The notes below the pieces were generated by a model. The model was not told the DNA's origin. It saw nothing but the letters and a program-made list of their open reading frames with translations, and did not search any database. Source: Oopsacas minuta (lineage: Eukaryota > Porifera > Hexactinellida > Lyssacinosida > Leucopsacidae). Taken from it: a stretch of 64,000 nucleotides of DNA. Location: positions 62,001 to 126,000 of the forward strand of contig JAKMXF010000177.1 of the NCBI GenBank assembly GCA_024704765.1, written 5' to 3'. Positions 32,013 through 44,186 of this stretch are shown one piece after another. Position numbers and translations under genes: made by a program. Position 1 is the first letter of the stretch; each line of letters opens with the position of its first letter.

Positions 32013-34007
32013 TTAAGTACTTATAAAATTAACGAAATTAATTTCCTTGACAGCATTTAGTAGGTTTTCGCCGTAATTTTCTAGAGACTCGCTACATTGA
32101 TAATTTCTCCAAACTTTGATGAATCGAGAATGAGCTGATTCAGCTGCCTGCTCTGAAACGGCGCCCAATCCCATACCAACTGGAAGGAATTTGGTGATAA
32201 ATGGGATAACATGTCTGCACACTATATGGACTTTTGTTGAACAATTCAGCCCAGTTAATTTGAATGCTTCTTCAAATTGAAATATCGCCAGTTTGTAATC
32301 ACCTTGTATCTTTTGCCCAAAACATGTCCTCACTACCTCTGAAAATCGCTTTAAAGCAATGCTGGATGAGTTGCTAATTGGAAAACCAATCTGCTCAACC
32401 ATCAATGTAATTTTCCGCATTGCATTACCTTCAAATGCGCCTCCATGATAAGAACTTCGAGATATGTTATTGTGCTTCAGTAATAATTCATGTGTAACTA
32501 ACTCTTCTTCAGACATTGTAGCCACGATCGCATTGTACAACTTCTGACCAACCCCTAACAAAAGATGTAACTCGGGAATATTGAACATCTGCATGTAGTC
32601 AACCATCCATACACCAAGAGCCTCCATATCTTCTACACCATCACAGTCAATCGCATGATTCTTTGAGTCGGAGTTATATTCTTCACACAATTTTTGGTAC
32701 ATCTCTGCATGATGTGCTGATGATCTTGATTTGAATTCGACATGATCCAATCCACTTTTAGCATCCCATACACACCAAATGCATGGGTAACGTCCAAGCA
32801 TAATACCCAGACAGAGAGCAGCGGCTTTGAGATCAAAGGTAAAAGATACGTTGTACTCATGAATAAACTTTTGAATTTCCGGGGCATTCAGTATTATAGA
32901 AAAATTGTAATTATTTTCAGGAGCACTTGATACCCATAAGAAGATTAGATTTCGCACAGAATTTTCCAGTTGTAGACACATGACAAGCTTAGTGAACCCA
33001 CAACCATAATCAAGGCCAAGCTTAAAATTGAAACTGTAAACTGAAGATTCTCCGCTAATGTTGTAGACTTTTTCTATCAGTTTGTCGATGTTGCAACAGC
33101 GTACGACCCAAGTCTTTCTGATATCAGAGGAATACTTCTCTTTGCTCCATTCCAGATCTAATTGGACGCATTCGAATATATCATCACAATATTGTTTCCG
33201 TTCGTCGTAATAGTCCTTCATTGATGGACAGGCCACGCCAGCATCCCTTATTACTTTGGTTACAGCTTTTAGTTGCTTGTTACTCATTGCTCCGCCAGTG
33301 CATTTTATCTGTGCGATGTCAGAGAAATCCATTTTGGGCATTTTGTGTTGAGGTAACTGGTCCAAATTACCAGGAAGCATATGAATTGGATGGCCTCCCG
33401 ATGGTCTAGGTAACGTTATACGCGAGTCCTCACTTGCACTGCGGAATTTTCGTAAGATTTCGGAACATACGACAGGTTCAATAGAACGTTTTCGTGCTAA
33501 CAAAAATTGGCTATTATTTACCAAAGAAGTTTTTGAGCAAGTATGCGGAAATCCGGGACTTATTGTGTTTAAACACTTACTACAAAGGTTAAGAACCTTT
33601 TTGGGAGAGTTGATCGCAGGACGTCCAGGTTTTTCGTGGAGAATTTGCAAAGAAGCACGATTTCTAGGTCCAAATCTCGAACTTTCCATGCACATTACAC
33701 AGGTATTGACTGAACTACACGTATTCAAGCGAGTATTTCGTATAATTGGCCAATTGAATCGAACAGGAATTTCCCTTGAAGTATCATCATGCATTAATCG
33801 ATTAACCAAATAGAGCTTGCAAGTATTGCACAAAACATTTGGCCGATTATCGTCCATCGGATCGATTGGCTCGAAAAACTTCGAATATTGCTCACCCAAA
33901 TGAGTAGAAATAAGGCTATTGTTTTTAATAGTTATCTTCCCAACTTTAATACAACACCAACGACAAATTTTGTCTTTTGCAGACTCGTGCTTACTCATAA
34001 ATACCAA
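32013..34007 (-). CDS. intact 664-aa putative DDE transposase with CxxC zinc-binding pairs
   Basis: ATG at 34007, stop at 32013, no lesions. N-terminal Cys pairs (C15/C18, C60/C63) resemble a ZAD- or treble-clef-type finger; a second set follows (C97, C103xxC106, C142xxC145). Candidate catalytic residues: D333 in KLGLDYGCG, D392 in FTFDLKAA, and E623 in SEQAAESAHSRF. After D392 comes RYPCIWCVWDAKS (C409xxC412), and before E623 comes KVHIVCRHV (H594, H599). The fragments at 58806-59184 and 62986-64000 share this order: CxxC pairs, DLK, CxxCxWD, (I/V)HxxxxH and an acidic motif. A conserved SRSSYHGGAFEGN block is at 516-528. I remember similar uncharacterised proteins in cnidarian and insect genomes but cannot name the superfamily. 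The transposase role is inferred from the flanking terminal repeats and the DDE-like layout. Confidence 0.8.
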   Translation of the reverse strand: MVFMSKHESAKDKICRWCCIKVGKITIKNNSLISTHLGEQYSKFFEPIDPMDDNRPNVLCNTCKLYLVNRLMHDDTSREIPVRFNWPIIRNTRLNTCSSVNTCVMCMESSRFGPRNRASLQILHEKPGRPAINSPKKVLNLCSKCLNTISPGFPHTCSKTSLVNNSQFLLARKRSIEPVVCSEILRKFRSASEDSRITLPRPSGGHPIHMLPGNLDQLPQHKMPKMDFSDIAQIKCTGGAMSNKQLKAVTKVIRDAGVACPSMKDYYDERKQYCDDIFECVQLDLEWSKEKYSSDIRKTWVVRCCNIDKLIEKVYNISGESSVYSFNFKLGLDYGCGFTKLVMCLQLENSVRNLIFLWVSSAPENNYNFSIILNAPEIQKFIHEYNVSFTFDLKAAALCLGIMLGRYPCIWCVWDAKSGLDHVEFKSRSSAHHAEMYQKLCEEYNSDSKNHAIDCDGVEDMEALGVWMVDYMQMFNIPELHLLLGVGQKLYNAIVATMSEEELVTHELLLKHNNISRSSYHGGAFEGNAMRKITLMVEQIGFPISNSSSIALKRFSEVVRTCFGQKIQGDYKLAIFQFEEAFKLTGLNCSTKVHIVCRHVIPFITKFLPVGMGLGAVSEQAAESAHSRFIKVWRNYQCSESLENYGENLLNAVKEINFVNFIST

Positions 34008-34411
34008 CAGTAGAAATAGATATCAGAACAATTATGTATCAGAAAAATTATATAGAAAATGAGTACAAGCATTCTTTAAATAGTTTTTCTATGCAAACAG
34101 ATATTCGTTAAACACCTTTAATTACTAATTATCACTGAATGGAAACTACTTAAAAGTATTCAAAGGACTCGATTAGGTGATTAATGACGTGCAATCAAAC
34201 TATTGTTACTATTGTTAAACTATTCGAACCTGATACCATACAGAAAAATGAATGACATAATAGAATAGAATAAAACCGCAATACTATTGAAAATTCTAAG
34301 TGCATGCAGATGTAAACAACAATGTCTAAGCATATCATAATAATATCTGATTGCCAATGGTGATGCATCTGCCATCGCTGTCATGATGAGAATCTAAAAT
34401 ATTCGAATTGT

Positions 34412-34575
34412 AAAAAATTATTTTTTTACAAAAAAATAAATTTATCGAAAAAATTTGCGTGGGAAATATTTTTTTGACAACAGAATCGGATTCTACGCAA
34501 AATTCTACACAAGAATCATGAAAAATCTCAAGGACCTCGTTTTTTCGATCAATATGATTTTCTGAGAGACCCATG
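34412..34575 (-). repeat. right terminal inverted repeat of the unclassified transposon
   Basis: Reverse-complement partner of 31743-31906. The gene's ATG lies about 400 bp inside this end, so the promoter should lie between 34008 and 34575. No TATA-like element was assigned. Confidence 0.85.
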
Positions 34576-35419
34576 CGGTGCACGTCTGAAAACTGGTGTA
34601 TAATTTCAAGAATTTAAGCGATTAACAATAAATTATCGTCCTCTTTTGTCACCTGATAGATGCTGCACTCCAAACACTATATTAAAACTAAAATATTTCA
34701 CTCCAGGCCTTTAAAACTAGACAGCCAACCAAATTTTTTGGAAACAATGATACTTATAATAATTGCATAAACTGATCTAATATAAGAAATACGTCAAATT
34801 GATGATAAACTACAAATGTTATATAGTATATATTTGAAAGAAAATTGTTGCTAAGGTAGTTAGGTATTTACTATTGCGGTTAGCTATTTAAAATAATCAA
34901 AATATGCTTACTTTAGCTCGGTGTAATCGAAATTCCTATGGGTCATACATACAATCATCAATATTTTCCTACTAATTCGACGATGGAGATTCATAAAAAC
35001 GTAGTTAAATTCGTAATTGAAATTTTGCCCAATACGCCATATCGGCACACTGTGCCTCGAGGAGTAATGCGAGGAGTCAAAGGTTCGCACCAGGTAAAAC
35101 GAAACTAAGAAGGCCTGAAATATGATTAATCATATGATAAAATCATGTAGATATAGATTAAAAATGTCTATATTGAAATTTACATATTCGATGATCCCTT
35201 ACTAGTAGTTAAAACGAAATCACTCCATGATATTGAATAATATACAAAAATGTGTGAAAGTATGATTATTATTCATGTGCTAAATCAGGAAATTAATACT
35301 TTCAGACTCTAAAATTTTGTAAATCCGACTCTACCACCCAAATTTCCCTGACAACATGTTGAAACCTAATTTCTTGCTTGCTTTTGTATTTTACAAAGAA
35401 CGGTGTGAAAATATAATCA

Positions 35420-36640
35420 ATCACCAAAAAGGTGTTAGGCAAGCTACTCTCTTCTGGAGATAGGAAAGTTTGTCAAGCAGAGTCAAACCACATGAAGTCC
35501 AAACAGTATTTCTATAATCCATAAGTGATAGTATTTTTGAATGATGTAATGGAAGAATTGCAGATATGTGCTGTAAATGTCTAATCTTCTACAAATTTTA
35601 GGGAACAAATTGTTGACATGAGATTTAAAAGATAAGTGGGAGTCAAAAGTGAAACCATTATCTTCGCCTCAATAACTATTTGAAAGATCGAGCCATTTAA
35701 AGTCATTTTATAGTTGTTCGTTTTGTAACGACAAGCAGGCTGGGAAGAAAAGAATAATGTATAGAGACATTTATCGCTATTTATGATAAGTTAATTATTA
35801 GAAGCCCAATTAGATATTCTATCAAGATCATCATTTAATTTGTTATCAATCGATGAGATATCCTTATCAGTTAGGAAATGATTGTGTCATCTGTAATTAA
35901 CTAGATACTAAACTAATCAGGATAGATGGAGATCTTAATAAACAGGAGAAACAAGAGTGGTCCTAAAATGGGCCCCCTGTGGTATGCCAACTTTGACTGT
36001 GCAAAGAGTAGAAATAGAGCTATTATAATTAACTATTTGGGTTCTAGACAAAAGATAATTTTGAAATTAGGCACGGGAATTCCACAAAATTTTGTACAAT
36101 TATATTTATCCAGAAGTGTTGAGTGGTCCACTGTATCGGAGGCTTTCTGATAATCAAAACAGGTCACTCTTGTGGCTTGTTGATCATTGAAGTTGGTAGG
36201 TACATCAGAATGAAATTTGGTCAAAAGTGGAAGTAGAGATGTCGGAACCCTGATTGGCATTTAGAGATCAAGTTATTCGCTGTTACGAAGGAATATAGTA
36301 AACGTGAATCACTCTTTCCAGTAACTTGCAAGCTACTGGTAAACTAGATATAGGTTAGAGCAATTGGTGGCATCACCATGTTTATACATAGGAATTCATG
36401 AAGTAGAGTATTATACGAGTAGAAAGAGAATGATTCATCAGTTTAGATAGAGGAACTGAGAGGACTGATACACCACATTTCAGAATTTTTACGCAAATTT
36501 CATCAAGAGTTGAGAATAAATTATCCCGTAAATTGGAAATTAAAGAGGCAATAAGTTGGGGAGTAGTAGAAGGTGGTTCAAAAGCAGACGAAAGATTAGG
36601 GAAGAGGGTAAGGTCATAATACCTATTGGATGAGTAATGT
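35420..36640 (-). pseudogene. relic of a non-LTR (jockey/CR1-type) reverse transcriptase
   Basis: On the minus strand in order: CFDYQKASDTVDHSTLLDKY (the LDxxKAFDTVDHxxLL block) at about 36170-36105; SKVGIPQGA and, in a neighbouring frame, PILGPLLFLLFI at about 35990-35940; TDDTIIS at about 35885 (the catalytic ADD box, here TDD); DDLDRISNWASNN at about 35800; then INSDKCLYTLF, and the LGxxFDSHLSFKSHV-type tail in broken form to about 35600. These are the A, B, C and later blocks of LINE reverse transcriptases. Frames shift at least four times, so this is a dead copy. The endonuclease part was not found. Confidence 0.8.
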
Positions 36641-36786
36641 TACGTACAATTTTTCATAAGTCTAGGATATTATTGCCGAAATTCCTGTGCTGGTAGGCCG
36701 CCACATTCGCTTGGATAATACCCTATTGATGTTGGACAGTTTCAGTTTTAATTCACCCTAAATCTCGGGAGAAAGATCGGTCTATA

Positions 36787-36900
36787 GCAGTGTTATCCAA
36801 CCTATTTTCCTCCAGGGCCAAACAACTCAAGTCCAACTGTTTTCGGGCCACACACCCAGAAAAATATTACGAGTTTGATAATTTCCTTGATTTAATAAAG
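36787..36900 (+). repeat. hAT-type transposon terminus
   Basis: The sequence cagtgttatccaacctattt, then tccagggccaaacaactc and cgggccacacaccc, is typical of ends of ZBED5-like hAT elements (CAGTGxTxxCCAACC start and GGGCCACA repeats). No matching right end was located. The hAT coding relic at 48540-48900 belongs to the kind of hAT that has such ends. Confidence 0.6.
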
Positions 36901-38949
36901 CCAAAATAGCTTATCTGAGAAAAATACATAAAAGGGCTATGGAAGTCATAATCAATAGCACCATAATTATGATGAGGCATCGAAGAAATCTTTTGACTTT
37001 TAGTTAGTAATCTCGGCACTTCGTGCATTGAGTATTAAAAATATCTCAAAAATATTTTTTGGACAATCATGATGGCGTAACAATACCATGATGAAGCTGC
37101 ACCTTTAATAAATTACTGACGTCAGAACATTTGGCATATAGAGAGAATCTGTAACTACATTTCAACATCTAACCTATTTATTGACTGAGCATTAATGTGA
37201 TTTTTGAAAATACTAAATGCTGATAATTACGTCATATTTCTTCATAGGTGTAAACTTTCTCCCAAGACTCGGTCTTATCCGAGCCAGGGCCGAAATACCT
37301 CTAGGTTCCAAAATATTTCTTAGGAGATTTCCGGTTTCATCAATCAATTTTGGACATACTAACATATATATTAAGTTTGAAACCGCTTAAATCGATAATG
37401 GTCAACCAAATTTTTGGCAAACCGAATAATTTTGCCTACCCAATTATTTGCTTAACCGAATAATCTCATTTATAGAAAATATAATCCAGTCCCAATAGAC
37501 TATAAACATATTCTATTTTTTGAGTTCGGGTCGCCTGACGTGAGAATTTGTGATTGCAGATACATTTATCATAAAGGAGCTAAATTATTTGGTTGAAAAA
37601 TGTATTCGTTAACCAAAGTAATGTGCTAAATCAAAATATTATTTTCAAAACCGAAACCAAATCCAGATAAAGGGTTGAAAACCGAATATCAACTATTCGG
37701 TTTCAAACATACAGGTAGGTGTTGCAATACTCTCAATTATATCAATAAAGTGTGCCCTAGACATTTCTACAACACTTATGTTCCGTGCAAATAGAATAAG
37801 TACTAAATAACAATGGAGAAACTAGTGGATACTAGATGAAATCTGGTACTTTGAGTGCTGATTCATGTCTGAAGGGAATGTATTTTATATCCCGAGTGTT
37901 TAAGATATATGCGAGGGAGTAGTACCAAATAGAAAATACATTCGGCCCAAAATCCACCCAAAGTTCACAATAAGTAATTTTCAGCATATCAAAAATATAT
38001 CCCAGAATTGATTCTCAAGAGTCTGGGTGCAAATCGTTTTAGATGGAATTTAAGATGGAAAGGAACCATTATACCATGTTGGATATCAACTTTCAAATTT
38101 CGATATTACCTTAGTAAATATAGAAAATGTCCAATGGACAAATGTGTAGTGAAATTCGTCCTAGGTCATGATTCTGACAATGGAAAAAACTATTAGTCGT
38201 TAAATCAAATAATCAATATCATTTGAGGTAAAAGCCCAATGTTTCAACATATGAATACGCATAATAATACGAAAACATGTAGATATACAAATGGAAATGT
38301 CAAACTTAAAATCTATATACTCAAATTCCCATGATTTACCAGACGCAAAATTGTATATGTAGATTTCGTTATGTTGAACCCAAATTACTGAATCATTTTG
38401 AAATATTTTCAAAAGGCTCTTATTAGCAATTAAAACGAACATTCCATAATTAACAAGCAGTTGAAACGAACTTCGAGCAAAATTTGGAAATATTTGCAAT
38501 AATGATACTACTATGATTAATCACACTATAAATCACTGAATTTGTAACTTTCAACTTTTGAAAATTTCAAAATCGAATTCCACTCACCCAATTACCACTA
38601 CTGACAACTTGGTGATACCTAATCGCTAGATGTTTTGAAATAAATAATAACACCGTATCAAAATTTCAGATTAATATTCATAAGTGAGGAACAACTATTC
38701 GACTCAATATATAGGTGTACCAATTTTCATGTAATGGCACTGCTAGATTTCGCAAGGCAGCGCGGAGTGACTAGCGGATCTTACACAACGTCCATGCTTT
38801 TAGGATATCTCCATATTTAAAGTACAAATACTGATTCTCAATCCTGAAAAATTACATACTGCGGATGAACCCAAGTAAGCTAGATACCGTACAAGTTAGT
38901 AAAAAATCCATATTATTAAATGAATCTGAAGACCGCCCTAACAAAAAAT
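36901..38949. other. no supported gene; AT-rich repeats
   Basis: About 37000-37040 has a short copy of the dispersed CpG hairpin (ctcggcacttcgtgcattgag). About 37380-37700 repeats the words aaccgaataat and aaccaaat. About 38230-38480 shares a diverged block with 35110-35240 (catgtagatata ... caattaaaacgaac versus agttaaaacgaaat). No coding evidence. The 99-codon minus frame at 38200-38499 has no motif. Confidence 0.4.
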
Positions 38950-38955
38950 TTTATT
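38950..38955 (-). terminator. polyadenylation signal AATAAA of IFT80
   Basis: On the minus strand AATAAA lies about 40 bp after the IFT80 stop codon, a normal distance for a poly(A) signal in a short 3' UTR. Confidence 0.6.
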
Positions 38956-38994
38956 TTTAGGGTGTAGTATAACATCGAGGAATTGATAATATGA

Positions 38995-40281
38995 TCAAGA
39001 TTTAGATAGGAAATATTCTTCTTCGCTTTTCAATTTGACTAATATCTTCTTCCAATCTACTTCAATATCAGCGAATTGTTTAAATTTCTTTCTGTTTTCT
39101 ATGAGTGAAAGTGAATCAATAAATTTCATTCTAAGTGCAATGCAAGTATCGATATGGGTTTGGTATTTAATAGCAAATGAAATAGCACGATCCCAATTGA
39201 AAGCCATTAGATTAACTTCAATTGCTTTAAAGATATAGCCGCCTTGTAAATAAATTGACTCTGCTTGTGTAACCTTTTGACAAAACATAGATAAATTTGC
39301 ATTTCCAATTTCAGGATTATTATATTTTCGAATATGAGTCCAAACCTCCACTTTATCAATAGCGTTAAGTGCAGAGTATGCCACCTCAGAAACCAAAATG
39401 TTTCCTTGACTTGAAGCACTGCAGGCTAAACATGACCACAAAAATTTAGTACCAACAACTCTGCAAAGACGTATACAATCTTCCCATCGTTTTGTGCTTA
39501 TATAAGAATGAAGAGTAAGTATCTTAGAAGAGATGTAGACTGAAGTGACAGAACCATCAGAATTTCGTACAAGACAATTGTTTTCAGAAAACTCAAGTAT
39601 CTCTGGATTGTTACTAATTATAAAATCTAGAAAGTATTGTTTTGTCAATGGGAAGATATCTTTATCGATTGAAAGAAACATTGGGTTAAACCAAATGGTA
39701 AGGATTCCTTCTTGTATGGCAGCAAGTATTGGAAATTCTTTATGCCACATAAATCCTCCAACAAAGTTCCCCAACTTAACTGGATAAAACATATCTGAAC
39801 TATACAGAGAAAAGAAAATAGCAAAGAGATTATTATTTCTATCCAAATATGCCAGCTGTTGACTGTTTTCTAGTTGTAAATTACTCAATTCAAGGTGTAT
39901 AATACCAGAAGCGTGAGTAAAATTTTTTGTATGATCATTAAAAGATCTTGTGGAAACGAAATCGGAAATATGAACAATCTTTTCATCAGTACTATCCCTG
40001 CAAGCAACACAGTCATTACATATTGAAAGCGTTTTTGGGAAAAATGCAAATGTTCTGTTTGAAGAATTATGACTATTCAAAAATAAGGTACCATCATAGG
40101 AATATATTAGAACATTTGCCATCAGATCGTAGATCAATAAATACTTCTCTGTTAGATATATATTTGATGAGTTATGAAAATCATTTGAATCAATTATGAT
40201 AGGTGTGTAAAGAGATGTTAAATGATGAATATAACATTTATTCGCAGTTAAAACTACAAGATATTCCCATCCGACATTGAT
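38995..40281 (-). CDS. IFT80: IFT80, last exon (C-terminal half)
   Basis: IFT80 is a subunit of the intraflagellar transport complex B that builds and maintains cilia. The exon starts after a 3' splice site (ttcctatag, ending at 40282) with INVGWEYLVVLTANKCYIHH and ends in TAG at 38995-38997, giving 428 residues. Landmarks from the family: DILPKT-type FLSIDKDIFPLTK; RNSDGSVTSVYISSKI; YISTKRWEDCIRLCRVVGT; LWSCLACSASSQGNILVSEV; AYSALNAIDKVEVW; YIFKAIEVNLMAFNWDRAIS; YQTHIDTCIALRMKF; and the end VDWKKILVKLK. This spans the second beta-propeller's end and the C-terminal helical part. The last 60 residues align nearly position by position with what I remember of vertebrate IFT80. The first in-frame Met is at 40137, but the exon clearly begins upstream. 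Confidence 0.9.
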   Translation of the reverse strand: MNVGWEYLVVLTANKCYIHHLTSLYTPIIIDSNDFHNSSNIYLTEKYLLIYDLMANVLIYSYDGTLFLNSHNSSNRTFAFFPKTLSICNDCVACRDSTDEKIVHISDFVSTRSFNDHTKNFTHASGIIHLELSNLQLENSQQLAYLDRNNNLFAIFFSLYSSDMFYPVKLGNFVGGFMWHKEFPILAAIQEGILTIWFNPMFLSIDKDIFPLTKQYFLDFIISNNPEILEFSENNCLVRNSDGSVTSVYISSKILTLHSYISTKRWEDCIRLCRVVGTKFLWSCLACSASSQGNILVSEVAYSALNAIDKVEVWTHIRKYNNPEIGNANLSMFCQKVTQAESIYLQGGYIFKAIEVNLMAFNWDRAISFAIKYQTHIDTCIALRMKFIDSLSLIENRKKFKQFADIEVDWKKILVKLKSEEEYFLSKS

Positions 40282-43200
40282 CTATAGGAATTAATTAATT
40301 AAGGAATATGAAATATACATAAATTAGATAAAGAAGAATACCTTGAAATACATAAAAATAGACAAATTAACTCAGGGCAGTAACTACATAAATATGAATT
40401 GGAAAGTATAATTATTTTCTAGACGAGTCATAAATAAGAAGTGCATTGTAGTTGATTCGAATTACAAATAAGAAATAACTCATGATGTTAGCAAATATAC
40501 TGAAGCTATAATCAAGTACACCGAATATGACGTAATAAATCTCACATTCCACATCTAGAAAGTATTTGCAGGTCAAAAGGCTGTATGCGATCGCCTAATA
40601 GGAGTATATGTTGAAAAATACTCCAACTTTGAATTACTATATTACCCAAAAATACTTATCTTGATTATATAGTTCAATTATGAAATGTAAAAATTGTCTG
40701 TTTATACAAATATTAAAATTCGTCATGATAAAGATACCTAGTTATTGAGTAAAGCTGAGGCCATGAATTGCACTTGTTTGTGAATATTCACTTACAACTC
40801 GATAACGGTTACAATTATGGCCCAATATAGACAGCCAAACTATACTACATGCGGACTTCCCATACCCTAATTATATTCAGTAAAATTAAGTGCACGAACG
40901 GAACTTCGAAATTTGTACCTCTTATCCGGAGAACTATTAAAAGGAACAAAATCAAATGAAAGGTTTTTCAATCGATTTTAGTGTAGGGAATAGATTTGTG
41001 CAAATAGTTAATTGTATTATCCGGAAATTCGCATTAACCGTGTTCGGATTAACGAGGTTCTACTGTATTTTGAGATGATATCCCTGAAGATTATTGCGCA
41101 ATCTTGAAATTACCAAATATGGGCTCATTCAGGATTATATTACAATGTACGATACATCATATCGGTATGTACTATAGATTGGCCATCTTGATTTGGCCAC
41201 AATTATAACGATTTTCGATCTGTCAATGAATATTGACAAACAAATGCAATCCATGGTCTCAGCTGTACCTCAAGAACTAGCCAAATTTAGCATTACAATT
41301 TATGACATTTTGCATAAAAATATATCTCAATCATTTATAATTGAACTATAAAATACGAGATCAACATTTTGCCTTATATAGTCCTCCAAATTGGATGAGT
41401 TTTATCATAATATAGCTTATTAGGAGAACACATGACGTCTTTTCGCCTGAAAATATTTTCCAACTGTGGAATGTGATTCAATGCATCAAATTTCTAAAGC
41501 TTGATGATAGCTTCAGCATATTGATAATATCATGAGTTATTTGTACTTAGAATCAACTACATTGCAGCTCTTATTCTAGAAAATACTAGTAGTTTCCAGT
41601 CCTTACATTAAGTGATAACCTCACTTATGTTACAATTTCAATTGAATATGTATTTAGATTCATTCTTTCGAAAGAAAGCCAAATCAATGCTATGTGAATC
41701 ATTGCAATCATCAACTGAAACTGTTACAAACTCCTCTGGCCCAGAAATATCACTATACATTCTTAAATTTATACTATTAAGAAGCAAAAATCGATATATG
41801 TCCATGTATACGTACGAGGGCGACTGATAAGTTTTCGGGCTGATTTGAAACACTTGAGACAAATACTCATTGTCTGTAGTCATTAACACTTTTATACCTG
41901 AGATCCGATTTAGCTGTGAAATAGTTTAGTACTTTTTGGTTTGCGATATATTTATGTTGACAGGTCTGTGTTATTTTATTGCAATTTATAGAAGATGCAA
42001 AGACACTCTATATTCGGTAGTATATTCTTTAACAATACCCTGTACAAATACAATGTGATAAAGATTGTTTGACTAACAATTAAAGCTCATTATTTATCTG
42101 TTATTGCTTTGTGGGTTGATATTGATATTTATCGCCAAATTTCCAAAAATATCCATGCTCTACCATAAACCAGACCTGTCTACATAAGGATCTTTCAAAA
42201 AGAAAAGTACTCAACGATTTGATTGCAAAATCATCGATTCATCAGTTTGATAGAATATCGTTGATAATCTCTCTCAATGTATTAAATTTCTATTTCATCA
42301 CTTGTACTTTGTGTGCATACTTTCCTGCGTTGTCACGGAAATATTATTGAACAGTGGCCATGTGACCCCATAATGAAGGAAATTTCATGCTGATTACATA
42401 TATCTTTATAGAAACTTTATTTCGCTAATAATATGGAAGTTGATGTAATTTCATAAGATTCGAAACCCCAATTGGTATAAATTTAAAGTAATTCCATTTA
42501 CTTGTACTAAATCATGAAATATTTAGTCTTGGCTCATGGACGAATATTTGTTCTTCAATCTTACAGAAAATTCATTTTATTGTATCATTATCAATTGAAC
42601 ATCAAATAGAGAAAGAATTACGCCTTAAACATTCACATACAATTCATTTGGTCCGGGTAAAACAAAAGTATAGTGTGTAGAAAATACTGCACGAGTTTGT
42701 GCTAGAGAATAGGGTCGTTATCAACGTTTTTCCATCCGAAGTTACTGTATAAAGTGTATCACCCAAAGGATTATCTAAGAGCGGGGGACGCTCCTCTAGG
42801 AGTATGATTTTTGGTGAAATCGTATTTGGGAGCTTGAAAATTGAGGATCTTTCCCTCTATCGAAACACTAATTTAATGATTTAAGCTTAAAAAATTCGGG
42901 AGGAGCGCTAGGTGCGTGCACGGGAACCCTGTATAACCCCTGATATAAACTGACTATTGGAAAATTTACAACAGTTAAGTATATTTCAAATTGTGCAGTG
43001 TCAATTCGGAAATGTTAAAAAAGTATGGCAGCTGCGCTCCCACTAACTGAAGGACTATGGGACCGCTACCCAGCGCTCGCACATGGTGACATCTAAAATT
43101 CTAAATGTGCCGACAGCTTAGTTGACAATTAAAAATATTTGTACTCGCTACGCTTGCTTTTTTTGAACATTTCAATCATGTATATATATTCTAAAATTTG

Positions 43201-43463
43201 ATATATCATCATCACCACTAGTATAGTGATGTCAGAATGGTTTTGTGAGCTGTAAGTTTTCTAACAAAGCAGATCTAAAACATAGAAAAACTATCAATTT
43301 GAGTATTATTCCTTGAAAATTCTATCATAGCAGACAATTGGCCCCGACTACGCCACAAGGATAAATATTTCGAATGGGGAGCAACCGAGGAAATGTGTTT
43401 CGAAATGAAGCCTTCACACAAACATTTGAGAATCCAATAAGCGTGAATGAAGGTATTCTAATG

Positions 43464-43821
43464 GGTACAATTATAGAAAGTTACACCACCCAACTTTTTG
43501 CAAGATGGTGAAAATCGCTATATGAGCTGTTATAGAGTATGTTGAAAGATGAAGATTGAGCTAGAGATTTCTAAAATCGGTCAAGAAACAAAAAAGTTAC
43601 AGCTATTTTAGCTTATAAGCCAAAGTCTATGGGGAAAATTGCAACTTCATTGAAGCCAAGTATATTACAATAATAGTGTTGCAAATAGCATAGTAGTGTG
43701 CATACAATACTACAACATACCTAATTAACATTCCAATGTCTAAATAATTTGTGTTACCTATTAATCATTCTCTTAAATCTCCAAGTAAATAGACATATTT
43801 AGTAAACATACAATCTGCAAT
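43464..43821 (+). repeat. left terminal inverted repeat of Merlin
   Basis: Reverse complement of 46458-46815. Recognisable words are ccaacttttt, aagccaaagtctatggggaa and gcatacaatactacaacata. Confidence 0.9.
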
Positions 43822-44186
43822 ATTTTAATTTTATTTAATAATTATAACTATAGAATGGAAATATAAGTATTGAATTGAGTATAATTGGGAATGCTGCATT
43901 TTACCAACAAATCTATGCAAATTTCAAACAGATTTTCGCCTGTCATTTCACCAACAACAGGATTTCTATTGTGTGATATACAGCAAACAATGCCATTCTA
44001 CTCGTTATCAACGGAGCAAATTTGGAACAATATCAAATAATAACTGTGTAATATTGTCAAATAAACTACTTTTAAATGGTTTGAGCCCATGGCTGGTTCC
44101 ACTGTTTGAACAATGGAATTATTTTTATTCTCATGTAAATATCTAGCAATTATGAAAAACTAGTAATTAGCATGCAAGAGATGTAT

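Larger units (their letters stand above)
31743..34575 (-). mobile_element. complete, apparently young transposon of an unclassified superfamily
   Basis: Two inverted repeats of about 165 bp bound the element. They begin gggtctctcagaaaatcata on the left (31746) and are mirrored on the right (to 34572). The first 100 bp agree with about one mismatch; the inner 65 bp differ at several positions. The single gene inside is open and intact. Exact ends and target duplication could not be fixed: tggt and cggt flank the repeats if the ends are CAC/CAT, while catg is another possibility. Near-identical repeats and an unbroken ORF mean that this copy may have moved recently. Confidence 0.85.

Noticed and set aside
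32633-33813. Small frames on both strands within 32-34 kb
   Set aside because: All overlap the intact 664-codon minus-strand ORF in other frames.
42770-42960. tRNA- or SINE-like block (gagcgggggacgctcctc ... ggaggagcgctagg)
   Set aside because: No cloverleaf or A/B-box spacing could be drawn; only a local hairpin is supported.
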